A stretch of DNA of 64,000 bases from Bacillus sp. EB106-08-02-XG196 (GTDB lineage Bacteria; Bacillota; Bacilli; Bacillales; Cytobacillaceae): the NCBI RefSeq assembly GCF_013396335.1, contig NZ_JABWSY010000006.1, forward strand, positions 186,001 to 250,000. The letters run 5' to 3'. Below, piece after piece: positions 1 to 8,334 of the stretch (position 1 is its first letter; each line of letters starts with the position of its first letter). A program made the translations under genes and the position numbers. Below the pieces are notes generated by a model. The model made no database searches and was not told where the DNA came from. It worked only from the letters and a program-made list of their open reading frames with translations.

Positions 1-2
1 AG

Positions 3-230
3 TTAGTGAAAACGAAAAAGGAACTAGCAGATTCCAAGAATCTACAAAGTGAACTACAAGAGATTAGGTTCGAGCTAAATAAATTAAATAATCTTAAAGA
101 TGAAATAGAGATACTTAAAGGTCACGTCCAAAAAGACGATCAAAAAGACGTCCAAAAAGACGATCAAAAAGACGATCAAAAAGACGATCAAAAAGAACCC
201 GTCTTAACAGGTGCTGATCCAACAAAATAA
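3..230 (+). CDS. phaR: C-terminal part of a PhaR-like PHA synthase subunit (open at left edge)
   Basis: The reading frame is open to the window edge, so only the C-terminal ~75 residues are present. They form a charged heptad-like helix (LQEIRFELNKLNNLKDEIEI) followed by a KDDQ-rich tail. The helix resembles the C-terminus of the complete PhaR-like protein at 27483-28193 (LEEVKLGLGQLTEIKNELAS). The gene ends 22 bp before phaC. PhaR is the non-catalytic partner needed by class IV PHA synthases, so position and sequence agree. The GTG at position 6 is probably internal. The tail is made by a 12-bp tandem repeat. Identity is inferred from the paralogue and from context. Confidence 0.72.
   Translation, partial: LVKTKKELADSKNLQSELQEIRFELNKLNNLKDEIEILKGHVQKDDQKDVQKDDQKDDQKDDQKEPVLTGADPTK
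125..196 (+). repeat. 12-bp tandem repeat, six units, inside phaR
   Basis: Six consecutive 12-bp units of the form CGATCAAAAAGA or CGTCCAAAAAGA run in frame and encode repeated D(D/V)QK tetrapeptides. Units 1 and 3 carry the CGTC variant. Being a multiple of three, changes in copy number would alter tail length without breaking the frame. Confidence 0.9.
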
Positions 231-252
231 TTAAAAAAGGGGGGCTAGAGAA

Positions 253-1320
253 GTGGCAGTCGAATCACCTTTTACGGATCTAATTCCACCGTTAGATTAT
301 GAGAAAGAAATGAAACGTTGGAAGCACGTTTTTCAAGTATTAAATGAGCCGGAGCCGGAGATTGGTCATACACCTAGGACAGAGGTTTGGAGAAAAAATA
401 AATCAGTTTTATGGCATTACCCGGCAAAACAAAAAAAGTATGGTATTCCTTTATTTTTCGTTTATTCTTTATTTAACAAACCTTATATACTTGATATCGC
501 CCCAAAGGCAAGTGTAATTGAGGGACTTACAAACCGTGGTTATGATGTGTATTTGCTAGACTGGGGTACTCCAGGTTACGAAGATAAGAATATTGGTCTG
601 GATACATATATTCAAAAGTATTTAAGAACAGCTGTTAAGCGTGCTATTCGCCATTCTGGTGCGGAGGAGTTAACACTTATCGGTTATTGCCTAGGTGGGA
701 CGATCGCTTCTATATACGCTGCGATTGCTGAAGAGAACATTAAAAACTTGATTGTGGCAACAGTACCAATAGACTTTTCTACACTTGTTGGGCCGGATAA
801 ATGGGCGGAAGGTCTTAAGAATGGAGATTTTAATGTTGATCGCTTTATAGATGTTTATGGGACTATCCCGTCAGCCTATGTGCAAGCAATGTTTCGTGCA
901 GTATCTGCTCCAGTTTATTTTAGTCACTATACGATGCTTTTAAATCGGGCACATGATCCTAAATATGTTGATAAATGGCGTCGGATGAACAAATGGACTA
1001 CTGATCAGGTCCCATTTGCAGGTGAGGCATTTAGACAATTATCGAATGACCTTTTTAAGGGGAACAAGCTTGTTAAAGGCGAATTAATGATAGGAAATAA
1101 AAATGTAGATTTGAAAAATATTAAATCAAATTTGTTCGTTATTTCCTCAACGAATGATAATTTAGTTTTAGAACACCAAAGCTTGCCGATTATGAATTTA
1201 GTTTCGAGCGAGGATAAGACTTACAAGCTGGTTGAAGCAGGCCATGTTTCCTTAGCTTTAACAGGATTGTTCGCGGTAGTTGTCGATGAATGGGCTTCAG
1301 CTCGTTCGAATCCACTTTAA
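253..1320 (+). CDS. phaC: Class IV poly(3-hydroxyalkanoate) synthase catalytic subunit PhaC
   Basis: Polymerises 3-hydroxyacyl-CoA into PHA at the granule surface with PhaR. The 355-residue protein has the class III/IV size and an alpha/beta-hydrolase fold. The synthase-type lipase box GYCLGG has the nucleophile Cys146 in place of serine; Asp302 (STNDN) and His331 (EAGHVS) complete the likely triad. The DWGTPG motif near residue 103 is also typical. The GTG start has a strong upstream site (AAAAAGGGGGG). It lies directly behind the PhaR-like gene, giving a phaR-phaC pair; no phaB reductase lies between them or elsewhere in the window. Confidence 0.96.
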   Translation: MAVESPFTDLIPPLDYEKEMKRWKHVFQVLNEPEPEIGHTPRTEVWRKNKSVLWHYPAKQKKYGIPLFFVYSLFNKPYILDIAPKASVIEGLTNRGYDVYLLDWGTPGYEDKNIGLDTYIQKYLRTAVKRAIRHSGAEELTLIGYCLGGTIASIYAAIAEENIKNLIVATVPIDFSTLVGPDKWAEGLKNGDFNVDRFIDVYGTIPSAYVQAMFRAVSAPVYFSHYTMLLNRAHDPKYVDKWRRMNKWTTDQVPFAGEAFRQLSNDLFKGNKLVKGELMIGNKNVDLKNIKSNLFVISSTNDNLVLEHQSLPIMNLVSSEDKTYKLVEAGHVSLALTGLFAVVVDEWASARSNPL

Positions 1321-1369
1321 ATTTTTGTACTAAAGGTGAGTACAAGATTATATAATAAGTAAAGGAAGA

Positions 1370-1392
1370 AAGGGAAGGTGTGTCCTTCCCTT
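1370..1392. terminator. Convergent hairpin between phaC and the hydrolase
   Basis: GGGAAGG and CCTTCCC form a stem with a 5-nt loop, overlapping the stop codon of the minus-strand hydrolase. It separates the convergent phaC and hydrolase genes. Confidence 0.55.
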
Positions 1393-2161
1393 AACTTGCC
1401 TTTTTGTGTTTATTTAAAAAACTGCGAAGTACCTCATTAAAGGATTCTTTTGCCTCGAGTTTAGCTACATGTCCTGTATTTCTAAAAATCACAAATTCAG
1501 AGTATCTAATCTGTTTATGCATCATTAATTGTATCCAAGGAGGAGTAACCGAGTCATATTGACCGCCAATAATTAGAGTTGGAACTTTTATCTTTGATAA
1601 CAGACATATATTATTAACCTCTAAACATGCTTGCATTGAAGGAAGGTAAAATTCACGATTGGGATGATAGAATTTTTTGAAATTCTCAACGTTTTCTTCT
1701 GTCCATGAGTAGAGACAAACTCGTGCTGCGAAATTTTTTTGTTCCTCGAGTGACCGTGATTCTGATTTTATCTTGCGGAATTTTAAAAATACCTCTCCGA
1801 AATGTTTTGGTGCATAATGAAATGTGCTTACGAGCACGAGGGACCTGCACATGTCTGGTGCCTGACGATAGATTTCTTGTGCAACCATCCCGCCCATCGA
1901 TAACCCACAGATATGTGCACTTTTAAACCCAAGACCCTTCAACAAGCAAATAACATCGTGTGCAAAGTTTGGAATGCTAATTTCCTCATTTGTAAGATAC
2001 TCACCGTGTCCCCGTAAATCTGGAATAATCAAATCATATTTTTCTGCAAGCTCAAACTGGCTGGACCAGCCTTCCTTTATTTCACCAAGTCCATGAATAA
2101 AAACCAAAGGTTCACCAACACCCATTCGTAAATAGGGAATCCCAGAAAATAACTCACCCAA
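1391..2161 (-). CDS. Alpha/beta hydrolase, candidate intracellular PHA depolymerase (copy A)
   Basis: A 256-residue alpha/beta hydrolase with oxyanion motif HGLG, nucleophile elbow GLSMGG (Ser88), acid Asp203 (GGQYDS) and His231 (NTGH). No signal peptide is seen, so it is cytosolic. It is a clear paralogue of the hydrolase at 28246-29028: both share PYL..G.GEPLV.IHGLGE, KEGW.SQFELA, IIPDLRGHGE and GLSMGG. Both copies are convergent with PHA genes. That makes an intracellular PHA depolymerase or thioesterase role reasonable, but the substrate cannot be read from sequence. The start has a CTCC-complement site just upstream (TAGGAGGTAG on the minus strand). Confidence 0.8.
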   Translation of the reverse strand: MGELFSGIPYLRMGVGEPLVFIHGLGEIKEGWSSQFELAEKYDLIIPDLRGHGEYLTNEEISIPNFAHDVICLLKGLGFKSAHICGLSMGGMVAQEIYRQAPDMCRSLVLVSTFHYAPKHFGEVFLKFRKIKSESRSLEEQKNFAARVCLYSWTEENVENFKKFYHPNREFYLPSMQACLEVNNICLLSKIKVPTLIIGGQYDSVTPPWIQLMMHKQIRYSEFVIFRNTGHVAKLEAKESFNEVLRSFLNKHKKAS

Positions 2162-2271
2162 ATAAACTACCTCCTATGGTTAGATTATAATAAACTTTTT
2201 TGCCATAATTCGGATAGTGTAAACAGGTATAATGTCGTATTTAACACATTATATAAAACTTTCTTGGTTAT

Positions 2272-2299
2272 TATTACTAATAGGTGTAAATTACATATA
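2272..2299 (+). promoter_or_regulatory. Remnant of a phaQ-type promoter/operator
   Basis: This 28-bp stretch matches 26 of 28 bases of the region overlapping the promoter of phaQ at 29134-29161, including the TGTA-N3-TACA dyad. It lies 111 bp upstream of hydrolase copy A; the equivalent box lies 106 bp from copy B. No phaQ gene follows here, only a terminator from the neighbouring PepSY gene. Confidence 0.65.
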
Positions 2300-2306
2300 T
2301 GGGACA

Positions 2307-2337
2307 TAAAAAAGGACAATCGACTAATCGATTGTCC
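2307..2337 (-). terminator. Rho-independent terminator of the PepSY gene
   Basis: A perfect 10-bp stem (GGACAATCGA with TCGATTGTCC, loop CTAA) is followed on the minus strand by a run of Ts. Confidence 0.88.
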
Positions 2338-2348
2338 TCTCTAATATT

Positions 2349-2885
2349 CTATCCATCAATTCCGCTGTCATCACTGCCTCTACCTTTGTCATCATCATCA
2401 TCGTCATATCGATCATCTCTGCTGTCATTATCAAACTTTCCTCTTGTGATTTTTCCTGTTTCAGCGTCTACTCGAATGTCAACTTCTCCTTGGTCGGACT
2501 GAATCTCAAATTTATATTCAAGTCTGCCATGTTCCAATTCCTTTTCAACCTCTGTAATTTTGCCGTTAACTTCATTGGTTGCGATTTTTGCTGCTTCTTC
2601 AATGGATATGGTGGAAGTGGTTGTTGAGTGGGCAGATGAAGAATTACTGTCGTCATCATCTGATTCTACTTTGTAAAATGTTTGCCCATGCTCTGTTTCT
2701 AACTCAATTTCCTGCCCTGGTTTAATTTCAGGCAGGTTTTGTGTACCAAGATTAATGACTGAATTTTTATCCTCAACTTGAACGGGATTATCTTGAGGAG
2801 TATCATTTTTAGAGGCACCTACCGCAATTGCTCCTCCTAAAACTAGTAAAGATGATACGAGGCCTATTAATACTTTTTTTCTCAT
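2349..2885 (-). CDS. Exported PepSY-domain protein
   Basis: A 178-residue protein with an N-terminal signal or anchor (MRKKVLIGLVSSLLVLGG), a linker, then one PepSY domain (about residues 90-155: ISIEEAAKIATNEV, LEYKFEIQ, VDAETGKI) and a C-terminal tail rich in aspartate, including six Asp in a row. PepSY domains are thought to inhibit or chaperone extracytoplasmic proteases. It is the last gene of a minus-strand group with another PepSY gene and a two-component system, resembling the Bacillus ykoG-ykoH-ykoI arrangement. The acidic tail could bind cations; that is inference. Confidence 0.85.
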   Translation of the reverse strand: MRKKVLIGLVSSLLVLGGAIAVGASKNDTPQDNPVQVEDKNSVINLGTQNLPEIKPGQEIELETEHGQTFYKVESDDDDSNSSSAHSTTTSTISIEEAAKIATNEVNGKITEVEKELEHGRLEYKFEIQSDQGEVDIRVDAETGKITRGKFDNDSRDDRYDDDDDDKGRGSDDSGIDG

Positions 2886-3001
2886 TTTGTCTTCCTCCTT
2901 TTTGTTATTACCTTTCTACACTTTCAGTATATCCAGTAAAAATGAGAGGATAGGGATAGAATCATTAGAATTTAATGAGAAAAATAATAGTTTCCTGCGA
3001 A

Positions 3002-3577
3002 TCAATCATCGTCATCGTCGTTTTCTTTCTGTTTATTTTCATGGTCATCCCATGCTACCGTTACAGCTCCTGTAATAGCATGAATATGCACGGTTGCTTC
3101 ACGATCATCATTTGTTTCTATTTTAATAAAGTAATAGGTTTGATTATTTTCAGTTTCCAGCCACATATCTTCAACCTCTCCCTGAACCTGTGTCCGTGCA
3201 ATTTCTACAGCCTCTTTATCGGTCAATCTCTTTGGAGAGTCTTCTGAGATTTCACCTTGTTGAGGGGGTGGTTGGGAGGGCGTTGGCTCTGATGTTATTG
3301 TATCAGTTTGTGTGAAAGATAAAACTTTACCGCTAGAAGAATCCAGCTTAATGCTGTAAAGATGATTTTGTCTTTCTAGTTCTATATGATACTGTTGATT
3401 GGCTAGTTTTATTGATGAGATATTACCTTGATAGCGCTCTTTAACAAGCTTCTCGGCTTCCTCTTCTGTTAACATGTTAGCTGAAGGAGTAAGTTTTCCA
3501 AATTGCTGAAAGCTGACAAAGATAATAACAAGGATTATGGAGCAAATCGCCACCCAAAACCAAGATATCTTTTTCAT
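3002..3577 (-). CDS. Membrane-anchored protein with two PepSY domains
   Basis: 191 residues: an N-terminal transmembrane anchor (about 7-25), then two PepSY-like repeats (about 35-90, LTEEEAEKLVKERY...SSSGKVLSF; about 115-180, LTDKEAVEIARTQV...HAITGAVTV), separated by a Pro/Gln-rich linker. It ends in an acidic tail (NDDDDD), like its downstream neighbour. It lies 63 bp after the histidine kinase gene, probably in the same transcription unit, so the sensor may control it or sense it. Confidence 0.83.
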   Translation of the reverse strand: MKKISWFWVAICSIILVIIFVSFQQFGKLTPSANMLTEEEAEKLVKERYQGNISSIKLANQQYHIELERQNHLYSIKLDSSSGKVLSFTQTDTITSEPTPSQPPPQQGEISEDSPKRLTDKEAVEIARTQVQGEVEDMWLETENNQTYYFIKIETNDDREATVHIHAITGAVTVAWDDHENKQKENDDDDD

Positions 3578-3640
3578 TTACATTCACCACCTTATATACA
3601 ATTATTTTCCTATATAAAAATGAGAAAGTGATGAGAATTC

Positions 3641-5005
3641 CTATAATTTTTCAACTTTTTTTATTAGAAGGGTGGCTGTAGTTCCAATACCAGCTGCACT
3701 GTCCAGTTGTACACCTATTCCAATTGCATCGGCAATTTCCTTGGCAAGCGATAACCCAAGACCAGAACCGCCTTGTTTTCTACTTCTTGCTTTATCCACA
3801 CGATAAAACCTGTCAAACACTTTTGGGAGTTCGCTTTCTATGATGCCTATTCCACGATCGATAATTTTGATATAAATTTTATCATTCTCTTTCCCTAGTT
3901 CGACTGAAATCATGTCATCACTATATTTCCTTGCATTGTCTAAAAAAATAAATAACAGCTGCTTAAGCTTTTTATCATCACTTTCAATGAATATGGATGC
4001 TTCATTCAACGCTTCAAATTTAATTTCACGTTTATAGGCGTTCTTGAATGCATTTACTGTTTGGTCTATTAATTGATTAAGATTCACCTGATTAAGCTCG
4101 ATATTCCACTGTTCATGGTGTCTTGCTAACATTAACAGCTGCTCAGTCATTTCCTTCATACGCAGTGCTTCAGAGTGGATGGCTTCAATCGATTCCGTGA
4201 ATAACTCTGGCTCTGTTAAGCCCCTTCTTTTTAATAGGCTGGCGTAACTCTCTATTATGGTCAATGGGGTTTTAAGTTCATGTGAAGCATTTGAAACAAA
4301 CTGCTCCTGTTTTTCAAAGTTCATTTCTAAAAGATCAATCATATGATTAAAGGTTTGACCCATTTGAAAGAGCTCATCCTTCGATTTACCTTCTAGTTTT
4401 ATAGTTTTAAACGTTCCACTTTTCCTTATTTCTGTCATTGTCTTAATCATAGATGTGACAGGCTTGGTAATAAAGTTACTAAGTAACCGGCTGGAAATTA
4501 TGACAGGAATCAGCGCAAGCAGTGTAACCAAGATTAAAACTAGACGAAGAATTGATAAAATCTCAGTTGCTGTCTCCATACTTTTGATTATTTGAAGATT
4601 GGCAACACTGCCATCTTGCATGATAATGGGCATTGATTCAAAGGTATAGGAACGTTCCTGATATTCTATCGTTTTGCTGACTTCACTTCTATAAAATACT
4701 GATTTTCTCTTACTTAGGTTTTGCTCGTCAGCGCTGGTAAACGCAGGGGGATTGTTGTTATCCTCAGTTACAATTTCAATCATACCGTTTACAGGAACGT
4801 AGGATCTAAGTAAGGAGTCACTGGGGATTTTGCCAAGAGATTCTCCAAAATTATCCGATATATTCTTCATCTCCTTATGCGCAGTGTTAAGCTCGCTGTC
4901 GAGAAGTAAAGTGCTGAATGTATAATACACCGTAATATTTAAGATCAGCAGCAGCAGGGCAAACAAAAAAGCTGTATAAAGGTTAATTTTATTTCTCAGC
5001 TTCAT
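3641..5005 (-). CDS. Two-component sensor histidine kinase (YkoH-like)
   Basis: 454 residues: TM1 about 10-30, an extracytoplasmic sensor of about 120 residues, TM2 about 155-175, HAMP, then HisKA with SNASHELKTPLT (phospho-acceptor His) and HATPase_c with NARKY (N box), DRGIGI (G1) and GGSGLGLS (G2). The start codon overlaps the stop of the response regulator gene by 4 bp (ATGA), so translation is coupled. With the PepSY genes downstream it matches the general YkoG/YkoH context. The ligand is unknown. Confidence 0.92.
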   Translation of the reverse strand: MKLRNKINLYTAFLFALLLLILNITVYYTFSTLLLDSELNTAHKEMKNISDNFGESLGKIPSDSLLRSYVPVNGMIEIVTEDNNNPPAFTSADEQNLSKRKSVFYRSEVSKTIEYQERSYTFESMPIIMQDGSVANLQIIKSMETATEILSILRLVLILVTLLALIPVIISSRLLSNFITKPVTSMIKTMTEIRKSGTFKTIKLEGKSKDELFQMGQTFNHMIDLLEMNFEKQEQFVSNASHELKTPLTIIESYASLLKRRGLTEPELFTESIEAIHSEALRMKEMTEQLLMLARHHEQWNIELNQVNLNQLIDQTVNAFKNAYKREIKFEALNEASIFIESDDKKLKQLLFIFLDNARKYSDDMISVELGKENDKIYIKIIDRGIGIIESELPKVFDRFYRVDKARSRKQGGSGLGLSLAKEIADAIGIGVQLDSAAGIGTTATLLIKKVEKL

Positions 5006-5706
5006 TTGGCATCCTTCATGACATACCCAATGCCACGAACAGTATGAATTAATGCGGGTAAGTGCGGGAGGTCTAATTTCTTTCGCACATAACGAATATA
5101 AACATCTACTACATTTGTATCTCCAAAAAAGTCATAACCCCATACTGCCTCTAAAATTTGATCTCTGCTCAACACCTGTCGTTTATGAACCATAAGATAG
5201 ACTAGTAAATCAAATTCTCTTGGAGTTAATTCGATAGGTTCTCCAGCTCTTAACACTTCTCTAGATTTTTGATCAATACTAAGATCAGCAAAACATAACA
5301 GGATACTGTCTTCAACCTGGGGTTGTTCAACTTGCTTAATTCTTAATGCAGCTCGAATTCTTGCTAAAAGTTCTTCTATTTGAAAGGGCTTTGTAATATA
5401 ATCATTCGCCCCTAGGTCGAGACCGGACACTTTGTCTTCAACAGAGCTTTTTGCTGTTAAGAGAATGACTGGCGTATTGAGGTCATTTTTACGAATCCGC
5501 CGAAGAAGTTCAATCCCGCTTAATCCTGGCAGCATGACATCCAATAAGATTAAATCCCAACTGCCGGTTCGATAAGCCTCTAATGCCTCGAGGCCGTCCA
5601 TTACTTTTGTTACTGAATAGCCCTCATATTCAAGTTCAAGCTCTAAAACTCTCGCAATCTTTTCTTCATCCTCAACAACCAGAATGGTTCCTTTTTTAGT
5701 TGTCAT
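5002..5706 (-). CDS. OmpR/PhoB-family response regulator (YkoG-like)
   Basis: 234 residues: receiver domain with the acidic pocket EDE (12-14), phospho-acceptor Asp56 (LLDVMLPG) and Lys106 (ITKPF), then a winged-helix DNA-binding domain (about 135-230; LTPREFDLLVYL, VWGYDF, VDVYIRYVRKKL). It is the first gene of the minus-strand unit and partners the overlapping kinase. It is divergent from the ABC ATPase gene at 5883. Confidence 0.94.
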   Translation of the reverse strand: MTTKKGTILVVEDEEKIARVLELELEYEGYSVTKVMDGLEALEAYRTGSWDLILLDVMLPGLSGIELLRRIRKNDLNTPVILLTAKSSVEDKVSGLDLGANDYITKPFQIEELLARIRAALRIKQVEQPQVEDSILLCFADLSIDQKSREVLRAGEPIELTPREFDLLVYLMVHKRQVLSRDQILEAVWGYDFFGDTNVVDVYIRYVRKKLDLPHLPALIHTVRGIGYVMKDAK

Positions 5707-5882
5707 TTCGACTCTCCTCTATTTTGATATCTTCATACTATTCGGCTCCCTATAGATAAAAACCTTTCGAACATATAGTTAATCTTTATTTCTAGTCTAT
5801 CAAAAAAAAGATAATTTTTTGTGAACGAATACTCCTTATTAATCGTAATAAAGAGGGATGAAACTTTAGGGGGGATAAATTT

Positions 5883-6794
5883 TTGACAAATATAGTAGAG
5901 GTTAATCAAGTAAGCAAACAATTTAATAATCGTATGATATTAAGAGATGTCTCTTTTACAATTAAAGAAGGGACAATAAATGGACTGCTTGGACCAAATG
6001 GAGCAGGGAAAACCACCATTATCCGATTATTAAATGGAGTCATTGAGGCCGAAAATGGAACGATGAAAGTGATGGATTTTGACCCACAATTACATGGAGA
6101 TGAAATAAGAAAAAGAGTTGGAATTGTAACCGAAAGTGCAAGTCTTTATCATGATATGACCGCATGGGACAATCTTGTCTTCTTTTCAAAAATATATGGA
6201 GGCTGCGATACAAAGAGAATTATACATTTGCTTGAGCAATTCGATATGCTGGGCTTTAAGGATCAAATAGTGGGGAGCTTTTCTACAGGAATGAAGAAAA
6301 GAATCTCACTGGCAAAAGCTTTATTGCATAATCCAAAACTTCTTTTTCTCGATGAACCGACCAATGGGTTAGATCCTGAAGGGATTAATGAAGTAATCCA
6401 TTATTTACGTAAAGTAAATCAAGAGGAAGGGGTAACGATCTTAATTTGCTCACATGTTTTGCACCAGCTTGAAACAATTTGTGATTCCTATTTGTTCTTA
6501 AATGAGGGAAGAATCGTTGAAAAAGGAACGATGATGGAATTAGAAGAGAAATACTTAAAAGAAATTAAGTTAGTAGTAGAAACGGGTCTTAAGCCGCTTA
6601 ATAGCCAAACCTATAAGGAGCATAGATATATAAGAAAAGGGACCAATCATTTGGAATTTATACTTACCTCGAAGGAAGAGATATCTCCTTTATTAGCCAA
6701 AATTCTTAGTGAATCTTGGGTTCATAATTGTGAAATAACCAATAGAAGTCTCGAGGCGATTTATTTTGATATTAGGGGAGCTCGAATCTGTTGA
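5883..6794 (+). CDS. ABC transporter ATP-binding protein (ABC-2 / Nat type)
   Basis: 303 residues with Walker A GPNGAGKTT, signature STGMKKR, Walker B LLFLDEPTNGLDP and switch His (CSHVLH). It powers an ABC-2 exporter with the permease at 8407-9249. The TTG start follows AGGGGGGAT. The last codons carry AGGGGAG ending 10 nt before a TTGA in which the stop TGA and a TTG start would overlap. This looks like the original translational coupling point for the permease, which is now separated by the IscB element. The substrate is unknown. Confidence 0.92.
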   Translation: MTNIVEVNQVSKQFNNRMILRDVSFTIKEGTINGLLGPNGAGKTTIIRLLNGVIEAENGTMKVMDFDPQLHGDEIRKRVGIVTESASLYHDMTAWDNLVFFSKIYGGCDTKRIIHLLEQFDMLGFKDQIVGSFSTGMKKRISLAKALLHNPKLLFLDEPTNGLDPEGINEVIHYLRKVNQEEGVTILICSHVLHQLETICDSYLFLNEGRIVEKGTMMELEEKYLKEIKLVVETGLKPLNSQTYKEHRYIRKGTNHLEFILTSKEEISPLLAKILSESWVHNCEITNRSLEAIYFDIRGARIC

Positions 6795-6856
6795 AGAAAA
6801 GTCATAATAAATACATCTAAATCATACCAAAATGGAACCCAATCATTCTTGTATGA

Positions 6857-7092
6857 AGCTGATTCGTGCTTTCAAGCCACAGTGAGTGTAGTTTCCTGAA
6901 AAGGAAATAGCACGATGAACTACGTTAGTGGATAAGGTAAAGTAACACCTCCGGATGTGACCCCCAGTCCGCTGCTCTGTTAGCTATGAGGAAGACCGTT
7001 TCCTAGGGTTTGGAAACCAAACACCAAAATAGCATGTTCTGTCCATTGACTTTGGCAAGGAGGAAAATTCCTGTAATGGAGGCTGGTCAGAA
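6857..7092 (+). ncRNA. Putative omega RNA (HEARO RNA) guiding IscB
   Basis: A gene-free, GC-richer stretch directly upstream of iscB, the expected position for the guide RNA of an OMEGA nuclease. It holds several stems: GTGCTT with AAGCCAC near 6870; GTAGTT with AACTAC (6889-6921) enclosing a TTTCC/GGAAA hairpin; GTTTCC with GGAAAC near 7000; and AGGAA with TTCCT near 7065. In this family the ~16-nt guide lies at the 5' end, so here it would be about 6841-6856 (AATCATTCTTGTATGA) if the left end is as proposed. The 5' end is inferred. Confidence 0.68.
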
Positions 7093-8325
7093 ATGACCCA
7101 TTGTTTTGTGTTAGATGCTCAAGGCAACAAGTTATCTCCAACAAAAGAAAATCGTGCATGGTATTTAATTCGTAAACAGAAAGCCACTTTGAAAAGTAAA
7201 TTTCCAATGGTCATCCAACTTGAGAGGGAAATCCCTGAAAGCGCAATCGACTCTTCCTGTATTCAGTTGGGTATTGACGATGGTTCAAAGTTCGTTGGAA
7301 TTGCTTTAGTACAAGAATGTAAAACCAAGAATAAACCTGTATTCAAAGGAACCATTGAGCTTCGAGCTGATGTAAAGGAAAAAATTGCGATAAGAAGAGG
7401 GTATCGTCGATACAGAAGGCAACATAAAAAATACAGACCCGCTCGATTTGATAATCGATCTTCTTCCAAACGAGATGGACGAATTCCACCAAGTATTAAA
7501 CAAAAGAAGGATTCAATTTTAAGAGTGGTCAAACAACTCCAAAAATGGATTCGGATGGACCTTATTTTCTTGGAAGATGTCTTAATTGATATTCGAGCAT
7601 TGGAAAAAGGCTTTAAACCATACAAATGGGAATATCAAAAAAGCAATCGCTTAGATGAAAATATTCGAAAAGCAGTAGTGCTTCGTGATCATAATACTTG
7701 CCAGAATTGTGGATTGACAAATATTCGAATGGAAGTCCACCACATTACCCCAAGACGAATGAACGGAAGTGATTCCATTCATAACTTAATCAGCCTTTGT
7801 TCCACTTGCCATGGAAAGGTAACAGGTAATGAGTTAAACCATTGTGAGAGATTCTATCAAAAAGTAAATGGCAGAAAGGTCTCTTACCGTGATGCTATGC
7901 ATGTTATGCAGGGGAAAACCTATCTTCAAGATGAATTAAAGAAAATAGCCCCTTTATCCCTAACAACTGGAGGGGATACTGCAAACAAACGCATTGATTG
8001 GGGTATTGAGAAGACACACGCCAATGATGCAATTGTTATTTGTCATTCAAATGTTTGGCCTGAACAATGTAAAATCAAAAATTGGGCAATAAAACCAATG
8101 AGGAAGCACTCCAGAAAGAAAATAGAGTCCGTAAATGGTTATCATCACAGGGATTTTGTTAAATATACGAAACGCAATGGAGAAAAGTATTTAGCGTATA
8201 TAACCGCTTTATATCCAGAAAAAAGTCAATGTAACATGACCACGATAAAGGGGAAGATTTTGAAAAGATACGGTCTTTTTAGGCTTACATTATTATGGCG
8301 ATTTAACAAGGTCTATTGGTTATGA
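7093..8325 (+). CDS. iscB: IscB RNA-guided nuclease (RuvC with inserted HNH)
   Basis: 410 residues. The N-terminal PLMP-type domain (FVLDAQGNKLSPT, R21, about 1-50) is followed by RuvC-I (LGIDDGS, Asp62), an arginine-rich bridge helix (about 100-118), RuvC-II (IFLEDV, Glu161), an HNH domain (about 195-245; zinc cysteines 203, 206, 236, 239; catalytic HH at 216-217; HNL at 230-232), and RuvC-III (HANDA, His309 and Asp312). A C-terminal basic domain follows. All recognised catalytic positions are intact and no frameshift is seen. IscB is the ancestor-type nuclease of Cas9 and uses the upstream omega RNA. Length fits the family (about 400-500). Confidence 0.93.
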   Translation: MTHCFVLDAQGNKLSPTKENRAWYLIRKQKATLKSKFPMVIQLEREIPESAIDSSCIQLGIDDGSKFVGIALVQECKTKNKPVFKGTIELRADVKEKIAIRRGYRRYRRQHKKYRPARFDNRSSSKRDGRIPPSIKQKKDSILRVVKQLQKWIRMDLIFLEDVLIDIRALEKGFKPYKWEYQKSNRLDENIRKAVVLRDHNTCQNCGLTNIRMEVHHITPRRMNGSDSIHNLISLCSTCHGKVTGNELNHCERFYQKVNGRKVSYRDAMHVMQGKTYLQDELKKIAPLSLTTGGDTANKRIDWGIEKTHANDAIVICHSNVWPEQCKIKNWAIKPMRKHSRKKIESVNGYHHRDFVKYTKRNGEKYLAYITALYPEKSQCNMTTIKGKILKRYGLFRLTLLWRFNKVYWL

Positions 8326-8334
8326 AGTCCAAAG

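Larger units (their letters stand above)
6857..8325 (+). mobile_element. IscB/omega-RNA (HEARO-type, IS200/IS605-related) element without transposase
   Basis: The element contains a ~236-nt structured non-coding leader and iscB, and separates an ABC ATPase gene from its permease. ATGA occurs immediately before the proposed left end (6853-6856) and at the right end (8322-8325). I recall ATGA/GTGA as the integration context described for HEARO elements, which should be checked. An alternative model uses TTGA at 6791-6794 and 8407-8410, giving an element of about 1.6 kb. No TnpA-like transposase is present, so any movement would have to be in trans. Confidence 0.75.

Noticed and set aside
6857..8325. 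CRISPR-Cas system
   Set aside because: No repeat-spacer array and no Cas genes nearby; the RuvC-HNH protein is IscB with the PLMP domain and HEARO-type leader.
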